DNA of 12,876 nucleotides from UBA7239 sp035430165 (GTDB lineage: Bacteria > Pseudomonadota > Gammaproteobacteria > Pseudomonadales > UBA7239), in contig DAOMGE010000059.1 of NCBI GenBank assembly GCA_035430165.1, positions 1 to 12,876 of the forward strand, read 5' to 3'. Of this stretch, positions 6,676 to 12,876 are shown piece after piece (the first letter of the stretch is position 1; each line of letters opens with the position of its first letter). The notes beneath the pieces are model-generated. The model was not told the origin of the DNA and ran no database searches. It saw only the letters and a list, made by a program, of their open reading frames with translations. Position numbers and translations under genes: made by a program.

Positions 6676-6764
6676 AAAATTATTTCGGAGACCTGCATGA
6701 CTAATAAATCTGGCAGGGTGGGTATGATTTCACTCGGCTGGCCATAGAATAGTGAAAATATACT
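6676..6764 (+). repeat. Direct repeat copy 2 flanking the toxin-antitoxin module
   Basis: This is the partner of 5795-5880, in the same orientation and about 0.9 kb away; the higBA pair fills the space between them. It carries ATT at 6681-6683 where copy 1 lacks three bases. It is more AT-rich and more diverged from a rimO start than copy 1, so it is probably the older copy or the one under less constraint. Confidence 0.8.
6697..6747 (+). pseudogene. rimO: Second rimO 5'-end remnant (16 codons, then stop)
   Basis: The codons read MTNKSGRVGMISLGWP and then TAG. The fragment aligns with the remnant at 5813-5857, including the SLG break point. The TGA stop of copy 1 is TGG here, so reading continues two codons further. 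CGGAGACC upstream preserves the ribosome-binding site. Several codons differ only at the third base (ACC/ACT, AAC/AAT), and others changed the residue (P to S, K to R, F to M). It is a remnant with no retained RimO function. Confidence 0.65.
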
Positions 6765-6790
6765 CCTTGATTATGGTATCTGACCGATTG

Positions 6791-6832
6791 TAAGTGTGGC
6801 CAGCATAGGAAGCGCCACCTTGGCCACACTTA
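6791..6832. terminator. Hairpin at the higBA / copper ATPase 3' junction
   Basis: A perfect 12-bp inverted repeat, TAAGTGTGGCCA (6791-6802) and TGGCCACACTTA (6821-6832), encloses an 18-nt loop. On the plus strand TTTT follows immediately at 6833-6836, so it could terminate rightward transcription from the toxin-antitoxin island. On the minus strand it includes the ATPase stop codon but lacks a clear T-run, so termination there is less certain. It may also stabilise the 3' end of the ATPase mRNA. Confidence 0.6.
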
Positions 6833-9229
6833 TTTTCTCAATCTCAGTGCGTTTGAAATCACTGAAACTGAACTGAGACTCATCGCAAACGCTGCAATCA
6901 TCGGCGATAACAGCCAGCCCGTGAACGGATACAGCAATCCTGCCGCCAACGGCACTCCCAGCGCGTTATAGAACAAGGCAAACCACAAATTCTGTTTCAT
7001 GTTACGCACAGTGGCAGTGGAAAGATGACATGCTTCGGCAATACCGCGCAGATCGCCCTTGACCAAGGTTACCTGAGCGCTACTCATGGCGACGTCCGTG
7101 CCAGTACCCATGGCAATGCCGATGTCGGCCTGCGCCAATGCCGGTGCATCGTTGATACCGTCACCGGCCATCGCCACCCTGGCACCGGCCTGTTGCAATG
7201 ATTTCACCAGCGCCAGTTTATCTTCCGGTTTGACCTCGCCATGCACTTCATCAATGCCCAGCAGCTTGCCGACCGTTCTGGCAGTGGTCGTGCTGTCACC
7301 CGTGGCCATGATGACGCGAATACCCAGCAACTTCAGTGCTTGCAGTGCTTCGGCTGTTGTGGCTTTGAACGGATCGGAAACGGCCAGCAAGCCAGCCATT
7401 TTTCCATCCACTGCCAGACACATTACACTCGCACCACGAGCACGTAGCGTCTCTGCCGCCGCATGCAGGGATTGTGCGACAACGCCGGATTGGCCCACAC
7501 TGGATTTGTCCATCAACACGACGCTTCCCAGAGCCAGTTGCTGCCCTTCCACAACACCGGTGACTCCCATGCCGGTATCCGACTGGAAAGCATCGGCTTT
7601 CAGCAACGGAATCTGTTGTTCACGCGCCGCTGCCACCAGCGCAGCGGCCAGCGGATGTTCGCTGTGCTGGTCAAGACTGGCGGCGAGTTGCAACACACGG
7701 TTTTCTTCAAACCCCTCTGCAGGAATGACGCAATCAAACGCGGGTTTTCCTGCCGTCAGTGTGCCGGTCTTGTCCACAATCAAGGTGTTGATGTTACGCA
7801 AATGTTCAATTGCTGCGGCATCGCGGAACAGGATGCCACGCGAGGCCGCCCTGCCTGTAGCCACCATAATCGACATCGGTGTCGCCAGGCCCAACGCGCA
7901 CGGACAGGCAATGATGAGCACAGCCACAGCATTGATGAAGCCATACAGCCACCCCTGTTGCGGCACAAACAAGCCCCAGGCAAAAAACGCCAGCACGGCC
8001 ACGCTGACAACCACCAGCACAAAATAACCGGCCACCACATCCGCCATGCGTTGCAGCGGCGCTTTGGAACGCTGCGCCTGTGCCACCAGCTGGACGATTT
8101 GTGCCAGCATGGTCTGCGAGCCGACTTTTTCCGCTCGCATCACCAACGCACCGGTGGTGTTCAACGTCGCGCCGACCACCATATCACCACTCTGCTTGCG
8201 CACCGGCAGTGGCTCACCAGTCAACATGGATTCATCCACCGCGCTGCTGCCTTCCACAACCACACCGTCTACCGGCACTTTCTCGCCGGGACGAATGCGC
8301 AACTGATTGCCAATGTGGACATGCGTCAGTGGAATGTCTTCCTCAGTGCCGTCTTCATTGATACGTCGCGCGGTTTTGGGTGCCAGCCCGAGTAAGGCCT
8401 TGATCGCGGCCGACGTGGCCGACCGCGCTTTCAGTTCCAGCACTTGTCCGAGCAGTGTCAACGAAATGATGACCACCGCCGCTTCAAAATAGACACCGAC
8501 ACGCCCCATCGAGCGGAAACTGTCCGGAAACATATCAGGCACCAGTGTAGCAACCACACTGTAGAGAAAAGCGGCGCCCGTACCTGTGGCAATCAACGTC
8601 CACATATTGGGGCTGCGATTCAGGATGGATTGCACGCCCCGCACAAAAAATGGCTGTGCCGCCCACAGCACGACCGGCAGTGACAACAGCAGTTCAATCC
8701 AGGATTGGGTATCAGGCGCAAACCAGTGAAAGGAATGCCCAGCCATCGCCAGCGTGGTGACGATGATAGTCAGCGGCAAGGTCAACCAGAACCGCTGGCG
8801 AAAATCGCGCAGTTCCGGATTCTCTTCCTCCTCCAGCGACGGCAGCATCGGCTCCAGCGCCATGCCGCATTTCGGGCAGGTACCCGGCCCGTCCTGCACA
8901 ATCTCCGGATGCATCGGGCAGGTGTATTGCGCGCCTTCAACAGCCGGCGCGGGTGCTGCATGCTGGTCGAGAAAGCTGGTCGGATTGCCGGCAAATTTCG
9001 TCTGGCAATGCTGGCTGCAAAAATGATAGGTCTTGCCCTGGTGCTCATGCCACCATGGCGAATCGGGCTGTACCGTCATGCCGCAAACAGGGTCAAGCAG
9101 TCCAGCAGCCAGCTCGGTTTTGGCAGCATGCTTGTGGCTGCAGCAACCGGATTGGGTCGGTTCCCATTGCTGTACCGGTGCTGCGAGTGCCGGATGGTTA
9201 TTGCAGTGATCTGATGTCTTGTCTGTCAT
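6830..9229 (-). CDS. Copper-translocating P1B-type ATPase with YHS and HMBD domains
   Basis: This 799-aa inner-membrane Cu(I) (possibly also Ag(I)) exporter begins with a Cys/His-rich stretch (GCCSHKH, 28-34). A YHS domain follows (DPVCGM at 46-51 to FCSQHC at 70-75), then a heavy-metal-binding domain (YTCPMHPEI to CPKCGM, 102-123). It lacks the usual N-terminal CxxC HMA domains. The pump core is complete: TGE 338-340, the CPC metal site 442-444 in TM6, the phosphorylated D486 in DKTGT, HP 525-526 and GDGIND 689-694. The YN pair (754-755) and MSLSS (783-787) in the last helices fit the Cu(I) P1B-1 class. AGGAG lies 6 nt before the ATG at 9229. It is divergent from a MerR-family regulator and has a MerR-type 19-bp-spacer promoter. 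The architecture resembles the ATPases often called CopA, ActP or SilP; I assign no symbol, to avoid confusion with the oxidase. Confidence 0.93.
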   Translation of the reverse strand: MTDKTSDHCNNHPALAAPVQQWEPTQSGCCSHKHAAKTELAAGLLDPVCGMTVQPDSPWWHEHQGKTYHFCSQHCQTKFAGNPTSFLDQHAAPAPAVEGAQYTCPMHPEIVQDGPGTCPKCGMALEPMLPSLEEEENPELRDFRQRFWLTLPLTIIVTTLAMAGHSFHWFAPDTQSWIELLLSLPVVLWAAQPFFVRGVQSILNRSPNMWTLIATGTGAAFLYSVVATLVPDMFPDSFRSMGRVGVYFEAAVVIISLTLLGQVLELKARSATSAAIKALLGLAPKTARRINEDGTEEDIPLTHVHIGNQLRIRPGEKVPVDGVVVEGSSAVDESMLTGEPLPVRKQSGDMVVGATLNTTGALVMRAEKVGSQTMLAQIVQLVAQAQRSKAPLQRMADVVAGYFVLVVVSVAVLAFFAWGLFVPQQGWLYGFINAVAVLIIACPCALGLATPMSIMVATGRAASRGILFRDAAAIEHLRNINTLIVDKTGTLTAGKPAFDCVIPAEGFEENRVLQLAASLDQHSEHPLAAALVAAAREQQIPLLKADAFQSDTGMGVTGVVEGQQLALGSVVLMDKSSVGQSGVVAQSLHAAAETLRARGASVMCLAVDGKMAGLLAVSDPFKATTAEALQALKLLGIRVIMATGDSTTTARTVGKLLGIDEVHGEVKPEDKLALVKSLQQAGARVAMAGDGINDAPALAQADIGIAMGTGTDVAMSSAQVTLVKGDLRGIAEACHLSTATVRNMKQNLWFALFYNALGVPLAAGLLYPFTGWLLSPMIAAFAMSLSSVSVISNALRLRK

Positions 9230-9262
9230 GTCATTCTCCTCGTGACAGGTTCACGATGCCCA

Positions 9263-9293
9263 CGATAAACTCTGTACTCAACCCCAGAGTCAA
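9263..9293 (-). promoter_or_regulatory. MerR-type metal-responsive promoter of the copper ATPase
   Basis: Read on the minus strand, a -35 TTGACT (9293-9288) and a -10-like TTATCG (9268-9263) are separated by exactly 19 bp, longer than the usual 17. This is the signature of promoters that MerR-family activators untwist when metal is bound. The dyad ACTCTG (9269-9274) and CAGAGT (9285-9290) fills the spacer, and the GTACAGAGT half resembles MerR-family operators. The regulator encoded from 9302 is the obvious ligand and would also control its own transcription. A possible regulator promoter in the other direction (TTCACG 9250-9255, TGTACT 9273-9278) overlaps it. Confidence 0.78.
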
Positions 9294-9301
9294 GCCCCCG
9301 C

Positions 9302-9715
9302 ATGCCTACAGTACCCTCCCTGACAATCGGCAAGCTGGCTAAACAGGCTGGCGTCGGCATAGAGACCGTTCGCTATTACCAGACACGCGGCCTGATGCCT
9401 GTACCACCGGAAACCGGCAGTTACCGCCAGTACCCGGTAAGCTTGGTTGCGCGTATCCAGTTCATCAAACGCGCACAGGAACTGGGTTTTTCGCTGGACG
9501 AAATCGGCGAACTGCTCCAGCTGGATCAACACACTGACCGCAAAACCATCCGCCAGCTGGCCAGCGGCAAGATTGAACAGATCCAGCAGAAACTGGATGA
9601 CCTGACACGTATGCAGACGACGCTACAAGCGCTGGTGGCCAGTTGCAGCCATGCATCTGCCCTACAGCCCTGCCCGATAATTGTGTCCCTGTCGGATCAG
9701 GCACCTGCCAATTAA
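9302..9715 (+). CDS. MerR-family metal-responsive transcriptional activator
   Basis: This 137-aa protein has the MerR winged helix at about residues 7-75 (LTIGKLAKQAGVGIETVRYY and GFSLDEIGELLQL). A long dimerisation helix and a C-terminal metal-binding loop follow. The loop has C115 and C124 separated by eight residues, as in mercury MerR (CueR has seven). At the position of the third mercury ligand (Cys82 of MerR, in the GTHCEE context) this protein has Arg80 (QHTDRK), so three-cysteine mercury binding is not supported. The context indicates copper or silver sensing. It should activate the divergent ATPase gene through the 19-bp-spacer promoter. No Shine-Dalgarno sequence precedes the ATG at 9302 (the upstream run is CCCCCGC). 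Its stop overlaps the stop of the convergent methyltransferase-like gene. Confidence 0.85.
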   Translation: MPTVPSLTIGKLAKQAGVGIETVRYYQTRGLMPVPPETGSYRQYPVSLVARIQFIKRAQELGFSLDEIGELLQLDQHTDRKTIRQLASGKIEQIQQKLDDLTRMQTTLQALVASCSHASALQPCPIIVSLSDQAPAN

Positions 9716-10371
9716 TCATCCGTCTGTAGTAACGCGCTCAGCTTCGGAATGAACCGGGGCGTCACGTTTGCCCATTGCGTATAGGCATCACCGAATTCTG
9801 CTGCGGCAATGGTTTCTTCCTTGATGGACAGGCGCAGGTACATGAACACCAGCACCGGAAACATGACCAGCGTTGGTAAGGTTGGCCACTGCAACAGAAA
9901 ACCCAGCATGATGAGGATGAACGCCACGTATTGCGGGTGCCGCACATAGGCATACAGTCCGGTGCTGGCCAACTGGTGCGCACGCTGGGCTTTCCAGAGT
10001 GTTTCCCAGGCATAGGACAGCAGGATGAAACCTCCAAAGATGAACACATTACTCAGGATGTGAAAAACATCCCAGTGCGGATCGCCCTTCATGCCCAGCA
10101 AAGTATGGATCAGGTGTCCATTGTCGTGTGACAGGAAATCCACACCTGGATAGTGCGTGGCCAACCAGCCCGAGAACAGATAGATCGATAACGGAAATCC
10201 GTACATCTCGACAAACAACGCCAGAATGAATGCCGAGAATGCACTGAAGGTTCGCCAGTCCGACTGGGTATGCGGCTTGAAAAAACTGAAGGCAAAACCG
10301 ATAAAAATCACAGAATTCAGAATGACAAGACCCCATAAACCATAAGCGGGAACGGCATCAGCGTGGTTCAT
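9712..10371 (-). CDS. Isoprenylcysteine carboxyl methyltransferase-like membrane protein
   Basis: This 219-aa protein has several hydrophobic segments and a C-terminal catalytic-type block. It runs GLYAYVRHPQYVAFILIMLG, then a hydrophobic helix, then SIKEETIAAAEFGDAYTQW. These are the RHPxY and EE motifs of the ICMT/PEMT family (PF04191-like), which use S-adenosylmethionine at the inner membrane. Bacteria do not prenylate proteins in the eukaryotic way, so the methyl acceptor is unknown. Relatives are often found beside copper-resistance genes. The ATG at 10371 has a strong AAGGAGG upstream and overlaps the DUF2933-like stop as ATGA, so it is co-translated with the copper operon. It ends against the convergent MerR-family gene with a 3-bp overlap of stop codons and no room for a separate terminator. 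Confidence 0.82.
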   Translation of the reverse strand: MNHADAVPAYGLWGLVILNSVIFIGFAFSFFKPHTQSDWRTFSAFSAFILALFVEMYGFPLSIYLFSGWLATHYPGVDFLSHDNGHLIHTLLGMKGDPHWDVFHILSNVFIFGGFILLSYAWETLWKAQRAHQLASTGLYAYVRHPQYVAFILIMLGFLLQWPTLPTLVMFPVLVFMYLRLSIKEETIAAAEFGDAYTQWANVTPRFIPKLSALLQTDD

Positions 10372-10637
10372 GACTGACCTCCTTGTGGTCGGTTGCTGTC
10401 AGATGCTGAATCCTGCGGCGCTGTTTTTTCAGAGTGCGAGTGCCCGCCACAGCAATCGCCGTGTGCTGCATCTTTTTGTTCGCCGTGCTGATGGCGGCCG
10501 TGACCGCCATGCATGAAAATATGCATCAGCGGACAGGCCAGCAAGATCAGGTAAGGCAAAAATCCCAGCATGTGGGCACCGTGGCCGGTGTAGATCAGGA
10601 AACCGATAACGCTCACCACGATGCAGGCAACAATAGT
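10368..10637 (-). CDS. DUF2933-like His-rich membrane protein, 5' end lost in assembly gap
   Basis: Only the last 89 codons are visible. They hold a transmembrane segment (VACIVVSVIGFLIYTGHGAH) and the block GFLPYLILLACPLMHIFMHG, the core of DUF2933 proteins found in copper and heavy-metal clusters. A hydrophilic tail follows, rich in His and Cys (HGGHGRHQHG, HGDCCGGHSHSE), likely a metal-binding extension. The start codon lies in the N-run, so a frame that reads through the gap into the next gene should not be taken as one protein. The stop overlaps the methyltransferase-like ATG (ATGA). The role is unknown beyond the copper context. Confidence 0.75.
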   Translation of the reverse strand, partial: TIVACIVVSVIGFLIYTGHGAHMLGFLPYLILLACPLMHIFMHGGHGRHQHGEQKDAAHGDCCGGHSHSEKTAPQDSASDSNRPQGGQS

Positions 10638-10737
10638 NNNNNNNNNNNNNNNNNNNNNNNNNNNNNNNNNNNNNNNNNNNNNNNNNNNNNNNNNNNNNNN
10701 NNNNNNNNNNNNNNNNNNNNNNNNNNNNNNNNNNNNN
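10638..10737. other. Scaffold gap of exactly 100 N
   Basis: A run of exactly 100 N is the conventional placeholder for a gap of unknown length. It removes the 3' end of the Met-rich gene and the 5' end of the DUF2933-like gene, and possibly other small genes. The two sides happen to be in frame across the N count, which carries no biological meaning. Confidence 0.97.
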
Positions 10738-11153
10738 ATCCTGTCCATCATGCCGCACTTCATGCCGTCACCACCCATCATGCCCATGCCATCATTTTTT
10801 TCCTTGCTGGCCATGCCGGACATCATGCCGCCACCCGCACCCATCTGCTTCATCATTTTCATGTGCTCCTGCATCTGGGTCATGTGCTCTTTCATGAGCG
10901 CCTTGCGTTCATCATCAGATTTAGCAGCATGAATTTTCTGCATGGTGTCCTGCATTTTTTTCATTTGATCCTGCATACCAGCCATCATGGTGCTCATGCC
11001 CGCCTGATCGCTCGATGGTTTCGCAACATTTTCAGCAGCGGCAGCCGGGTGGTGCTTGCTGTGTTCAATTTCCTGCTCATTGGAACCGGCCCAGCTGTAT
11101 GCGGATGACGCAACCAGTGCAGATGTAACCAACAGGGTTCTGATCAGTTTCAT
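10738..11153 (-). CDS. Met-rich periplasmic copper-associated protein, 3' end lost in assembly gap
   Basis: 138 codons are visible before the gap. A signal peptide (MKLIRTLLVTSALVASSAYSWA, cleavage likely after residue 22) leads into a segment with HHP and then a helical, charged, methionine-rich region (MSTMMAGMQDQMKKMQDTMQ, MTQMQEHMKMMKQMG). The visible part ends in a Gly/Met-rich stretch with one cysteine (GMKCGMM). Repeated Met residues with His and Cys are typical of periplasmic Cu(I)-binding proteins, and the middle helices may form a coiled coil. It has no family that I can name with confidence. AGGAG lies 7 nt before the ATG at 11153, and 32 bp separate it from the cupredoxin gene upstream. 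Confidence 0.75.
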
Positions 11154-11185
11154 GGTGTTCTCCTTACTATGGATGGGTTGGGAAA

Positions 11186-11728
11186 TTATCTGGATTCAGC
11201 AACATGGATAGTGCCCTTCATGCCGGCATCGCGATGACCGGGAATCAGGCAGGCAAACTGGAAATCACCTGCCAGATCGAAATTCCAGAGAATTTCGCCG
11301 GTCTGGCCCGGTTGCACCCGAACCATATTGGGATCGTTGTGCTGCATGTCCGGCATTTTTTTCATCATCTCGGCGTGCTCCTGGATTTCATCGGCTGTGC
11401 CCAGCACCATTTCGTGTGGCATGGAACCTGTGTTCTTCAACTTGAAGCGGATGACCTCACCCTGCTTGATATCAATGCTGTCCGGTTTGAATCGCATGTC
11501 ATCGCCCATGCTGATTTCAATTGTCCGCGTTACTGCACTGGCTTTCGCGGGCTTGCCGAAAGCGGTTTCTTCTACCGAGGCTATTTCTTGCGTTGCCTCA
11601 TGATGGACATTATGAGGATTCGCCAGCGATAACGAGCTGTGAAGAAACACTCCACTGGCAATTGCAGAAAAAAATAGACGCCTTGTAGCCGACGCAGTTG
11701 TTTTGATAGAAATATTTGACATATTCAT
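11186..11728 (-). CDS. Periplasmic cupredoxin (CopI-like, blue-copper fold)
   Basis: This 180-aa protein has a full type-1 copper site: H105 (SMPHEMVLG), C160, H165 and M170 (FACLIPGHRDAGM). The N-terminus holds ATRRLFFS at 14-21 ahead of a hydrophobic stretch ending near LSLA36, which fits a Tat signal and export in folded form; a Sec signal is possible. A His-bearing linker (NPHNVHHE) follows the cleavage site, and a Met-rich insert (EMMKKMPDMQH, 120-130) lies between the first ligand and the rest. The role is binding or shuttling periplasmic copper, as described for CopI-type cupredoxins. The ATG at 11728 has AGGGG 7 nt upstream. It lies between copB and the Met-rich gene in the copper operon. 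Confidence 0.87.
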   Translation of the reverse strand: MNMSNISIKTTASATRRLFFSAIASGVFLHSSLSLANPHNVHHEATQEIASVEETAFGKPAKASAVTRTIEISMGDDMRFKPDSIDIKQGEVIRFKLKNTGSMPHEMVLGTADEIQEHAEMMKKMPDMQHNDPNMVRVQPGQTGEILWNFDLAGDFQFACLIPGHRDAGMKGTIHVAESR

Positions 11729-11768
11729 GCAGTAACCCCTGATTAATGAAGTGGTAAAAATATATTTT

Positions 11769-12476
11769 CTAGAACATCAGCCGCACACCGGCGGTGATCG
11801 TGTTTTCCATGCGGTTTCCGCCAGCAGCCTCTACCAGGTTTGCGGTATCGCCGTAGCGGCGCGTGGCACTGAGTTCCACATACGGCGCAAATTTTCGGGT
11901 GATTTCATAGCGCAACTGCAGGCCCAGTTTGGCATCCGATAAACCGGAACCTATTTCCAGCTCGGGTACATCCTGCGCAGCAGCGTTCAGTTCCAGATAC
12001 GGTTTCAGGATCAGCTTCTGGGAAAAAAGAAAATCGTTTTCCTCGCGTACCCGCAAACTCACATCGCCATCATCGCTGGCAAACAAATGGATCTGTGTCT
12101 CGAAGTGGTATGGAGCCAGCCCGGTGACACCGGCCACCACATACGACGTGGAGGCGGGCCGGTTGTCGTAGCGGATACCGGTCTGCACATCCCAGAAGGT
12201 ATCGACGTTGTAGCTGTATAACGCCCAGGTTTCGCTGCGTTCTGTCGTGTGGTCGACCACCTCACCCTCGCTTTTCAGCCACAGCTTGTGATCATCTCCA
12301 CCGACCCAGCCATCGAGATCCCAGTTGCTGACCGACTCGTTGTCACGGTTTTCCCCAGCGTCAATGTCCAGCCGGAAGGCGTGAAAAACGGCCATGCCAT
12401 CGTGCGCCTGTGCAAGTGACGCACAGACCAGCCCCATCAGCAAACCAGCTGCAAGTCTCGCATGTCTAGTGAGCAT
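11769..12476 (-). CDS. copB: Outer-membrane copper resistance protein CopB
   Basis: This 235-aa protein has a signal peptide (cleavage after LAQA24) and a mature start HDGMAVFHAFRLDIDAG. The WDLDGWVGGDDHKLWLKSEG block and the GIRYDNRP segment are typical of the CopB/PcoB family (PF05275). The alternating beta pattern and the C-terminal Phe fit an outer-membrane barrel. It is shorter than many CopB proteins because the Met/His-rich N-terminal extension is nearly absent. AAGGAGG lies 5 nt before the ATG at 12476. The start lies inside the end of copA (11-bp overlap), which implies translational coupling. It probably sequesters copper or lets it leave the periplasm. Confidence 0.92.
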   Translation of the reverse strand: MLTRHARLAAGLLMGLVCASLAQAHDGMAVFHAFRLDIDAGENRDNESVSNWDLDGWVGGDDHKLWLKSEGEVVDHTTERSETWALYSYNVDTFWDVQTGIRYDNRPASTSYVVAGVTGLAPYHFETQIHLFASDDGDVSLRVREENDFLFSQKLILKPYLELNAAAQDVPELEIGSGLSDAKLGLQLRYEITRKFAPYVELSATRRYGDTANLVEAAGGNRMENTITAGVRLMF

Positions 12477-12876
12477 GGTGTCCTCCTTGTGCGGCTAGTG
12501 TGCTGCTATCGCCCAGTGTCGCCACCACCACCTTGCTCATCATGCCGCTGGCCATGTGATACAACAGATGGCAGTGAAATGACCATTCACCCGGTTCATT
12601 GGCAGTGAGCAACACGGAATACGATTTGCCCGGCGGTACGATGACGACACTCTTGTCCGGCAATTTGCCAGCAGGCTGGCCGTTGTCGAGTTGCACGAAC
12701 AATCCATGCAGATGCATCGGGTGCGCCATCATGGTTTCGTTCACAAACGTAAGCTTGACGCGCTCGCCATAGCGCAAGGCAATCGGCTGCATATCAGCAG
12801 CGGTCTTGCCGTTCATCGTCCAGATGTAGCGCTCCATGTTGCCGCCGAGTTTGACTTCGATTTCGCGTTCGGCTGC
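12466..12876 (-). CDS. copA: Multicopper oxidase CopA, C-terminal part (5' end beyond window)
   Basis: The last 136 residues are present and open to the right edge. They hold the final cupredoxin domain with the classic copper motifs: HPMHLHG (H52, H55, H57 of the fragment) and HCHLLYHMASGMM (H101, C102, H103, H107, M112). Together these supply type-1, type-2 and type-3 copper ligands. The protein would oxidise Cu(I) to Cu(II) in the periplasm. It ends GGHHAH and its last codons overlap the copB start. The promoter of the copA-led operon is outside the window. Confidence 0.9.
   Translation of the reverse strand, partial: AAEREIEVKLGGNMERYIWTMNGKTAADMQPIALRYGERVKLTFVNETMMAHPMHLHGLFVQLDNGQPAGKLPDKSVVIVPPGKSYSVLLTANEPGEWSFHCHLLYHMASGMMSKVVVATLGDSSTLAAQGGHHAH

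Noticed and set aside
6663..6681. AATTTT/AAAATT hairpin after the antitoxin as a terminator
   Set aside because: The stem is only A-T pairs with no G-C, too weak; the hairpin at 6791-6832 is a better candidate.
7086..8395. Long plus-strand frames inside the copper ATPase (up to 313 codons)
   Set aside because: They are antisense shadows of a complete, motif-rich P-type ATPase; composition is odd and no domains are seen.
9302..9715. Mercury-resistance regulator merR
   Set aside because: The Cys82-equivalent is Arg80 and no mer genes are present; the neighbours are copper genes.
11757..11768. Perfect 12-bp AT palindrome between copB and the cupredoxin gene
   Set aside because: Such an AT-only palindrome can arise by chance in a short AT-rich spacer, and there is no matching copy or promoter layout.

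Overview
The window looks like part of a draft gammaproteobacterial scaffold. I infer this from protein style, Shine-Dalgarno sequences, a RimO-like N-terminus resembling the Pseudomonas/Cellvibrio type, and a complete copper-resistance gene set. It is probably a marine or aquatic, metabolically versatile lineage; I cannot name the genus. It carries a 100-N scaffold gap at 10638-10737 and cuts genes at both ends.

Region 1 (1-5706) is a five-gene operon on the minus strand with a divergent TetR-family regulator. In transcription order the genes are an APH/ecdysteroid-kinase-like phosphotransferase, a PtpB/LipA-like CX5R phosphatase, a zinc-type medium-chain alcohol dehydrogenase, an alkylsulfatase-like metallo-beta-lactamase-fold protein with a degenerate metal site, and a sulfotransferase that runs off the left edge. 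Genes are tightly spaced, with one ATGA overlap. The 132-bp divergent promoter region holds a strong symmetric operator array. The operon contains both possible directions of phosphoryl and sulfuryl transfer plus an alcohol oxidation step. It looks like modification or catabolism of a hydrophobic alcohol, but the substrate is unknown.

Region 2 (5707-6829) is a short, visibly AT-richer island with a HigBA-type toxin-antitoxin pair (toxin first). It lies between two diverged copies of a roughly 87-bp direct repeat. Each copy contains a ribosome-binding site and the first 14 codons of a rimO-like gene, broken just before the first Fe-S cysteine. This looks like the footprint of an element that uses the 5' end of rimO as its insertion or recombination site.

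Region 3 (6830-12876) is a copper-resistance locus. On the minus strand from the right edge come the multicopper oxidase CopA (3' part only), the outer-membrane protein CopB, a cupredoxin, a Met-rich periplasmic protein (cut by the gap), a DUF2933-like His-rich membrane protein (cut by the gap) and an isoprenylcysteine-methyltransferase-like membrane protein. A MerR-family regulator on the plus strand meets this operon tail to tail. It is divergent from a Cu(I)-type P1B ATPase, whose promoter has the 19-bp spacer and dyad typical of MerR-activated promoters. Together these genes would sense copper, pump Cu(I) out of the cytoplasm, then oxidise and bind it in the periplasm.

No rRNA, tRNA, CRISPR array or transposase was seen.
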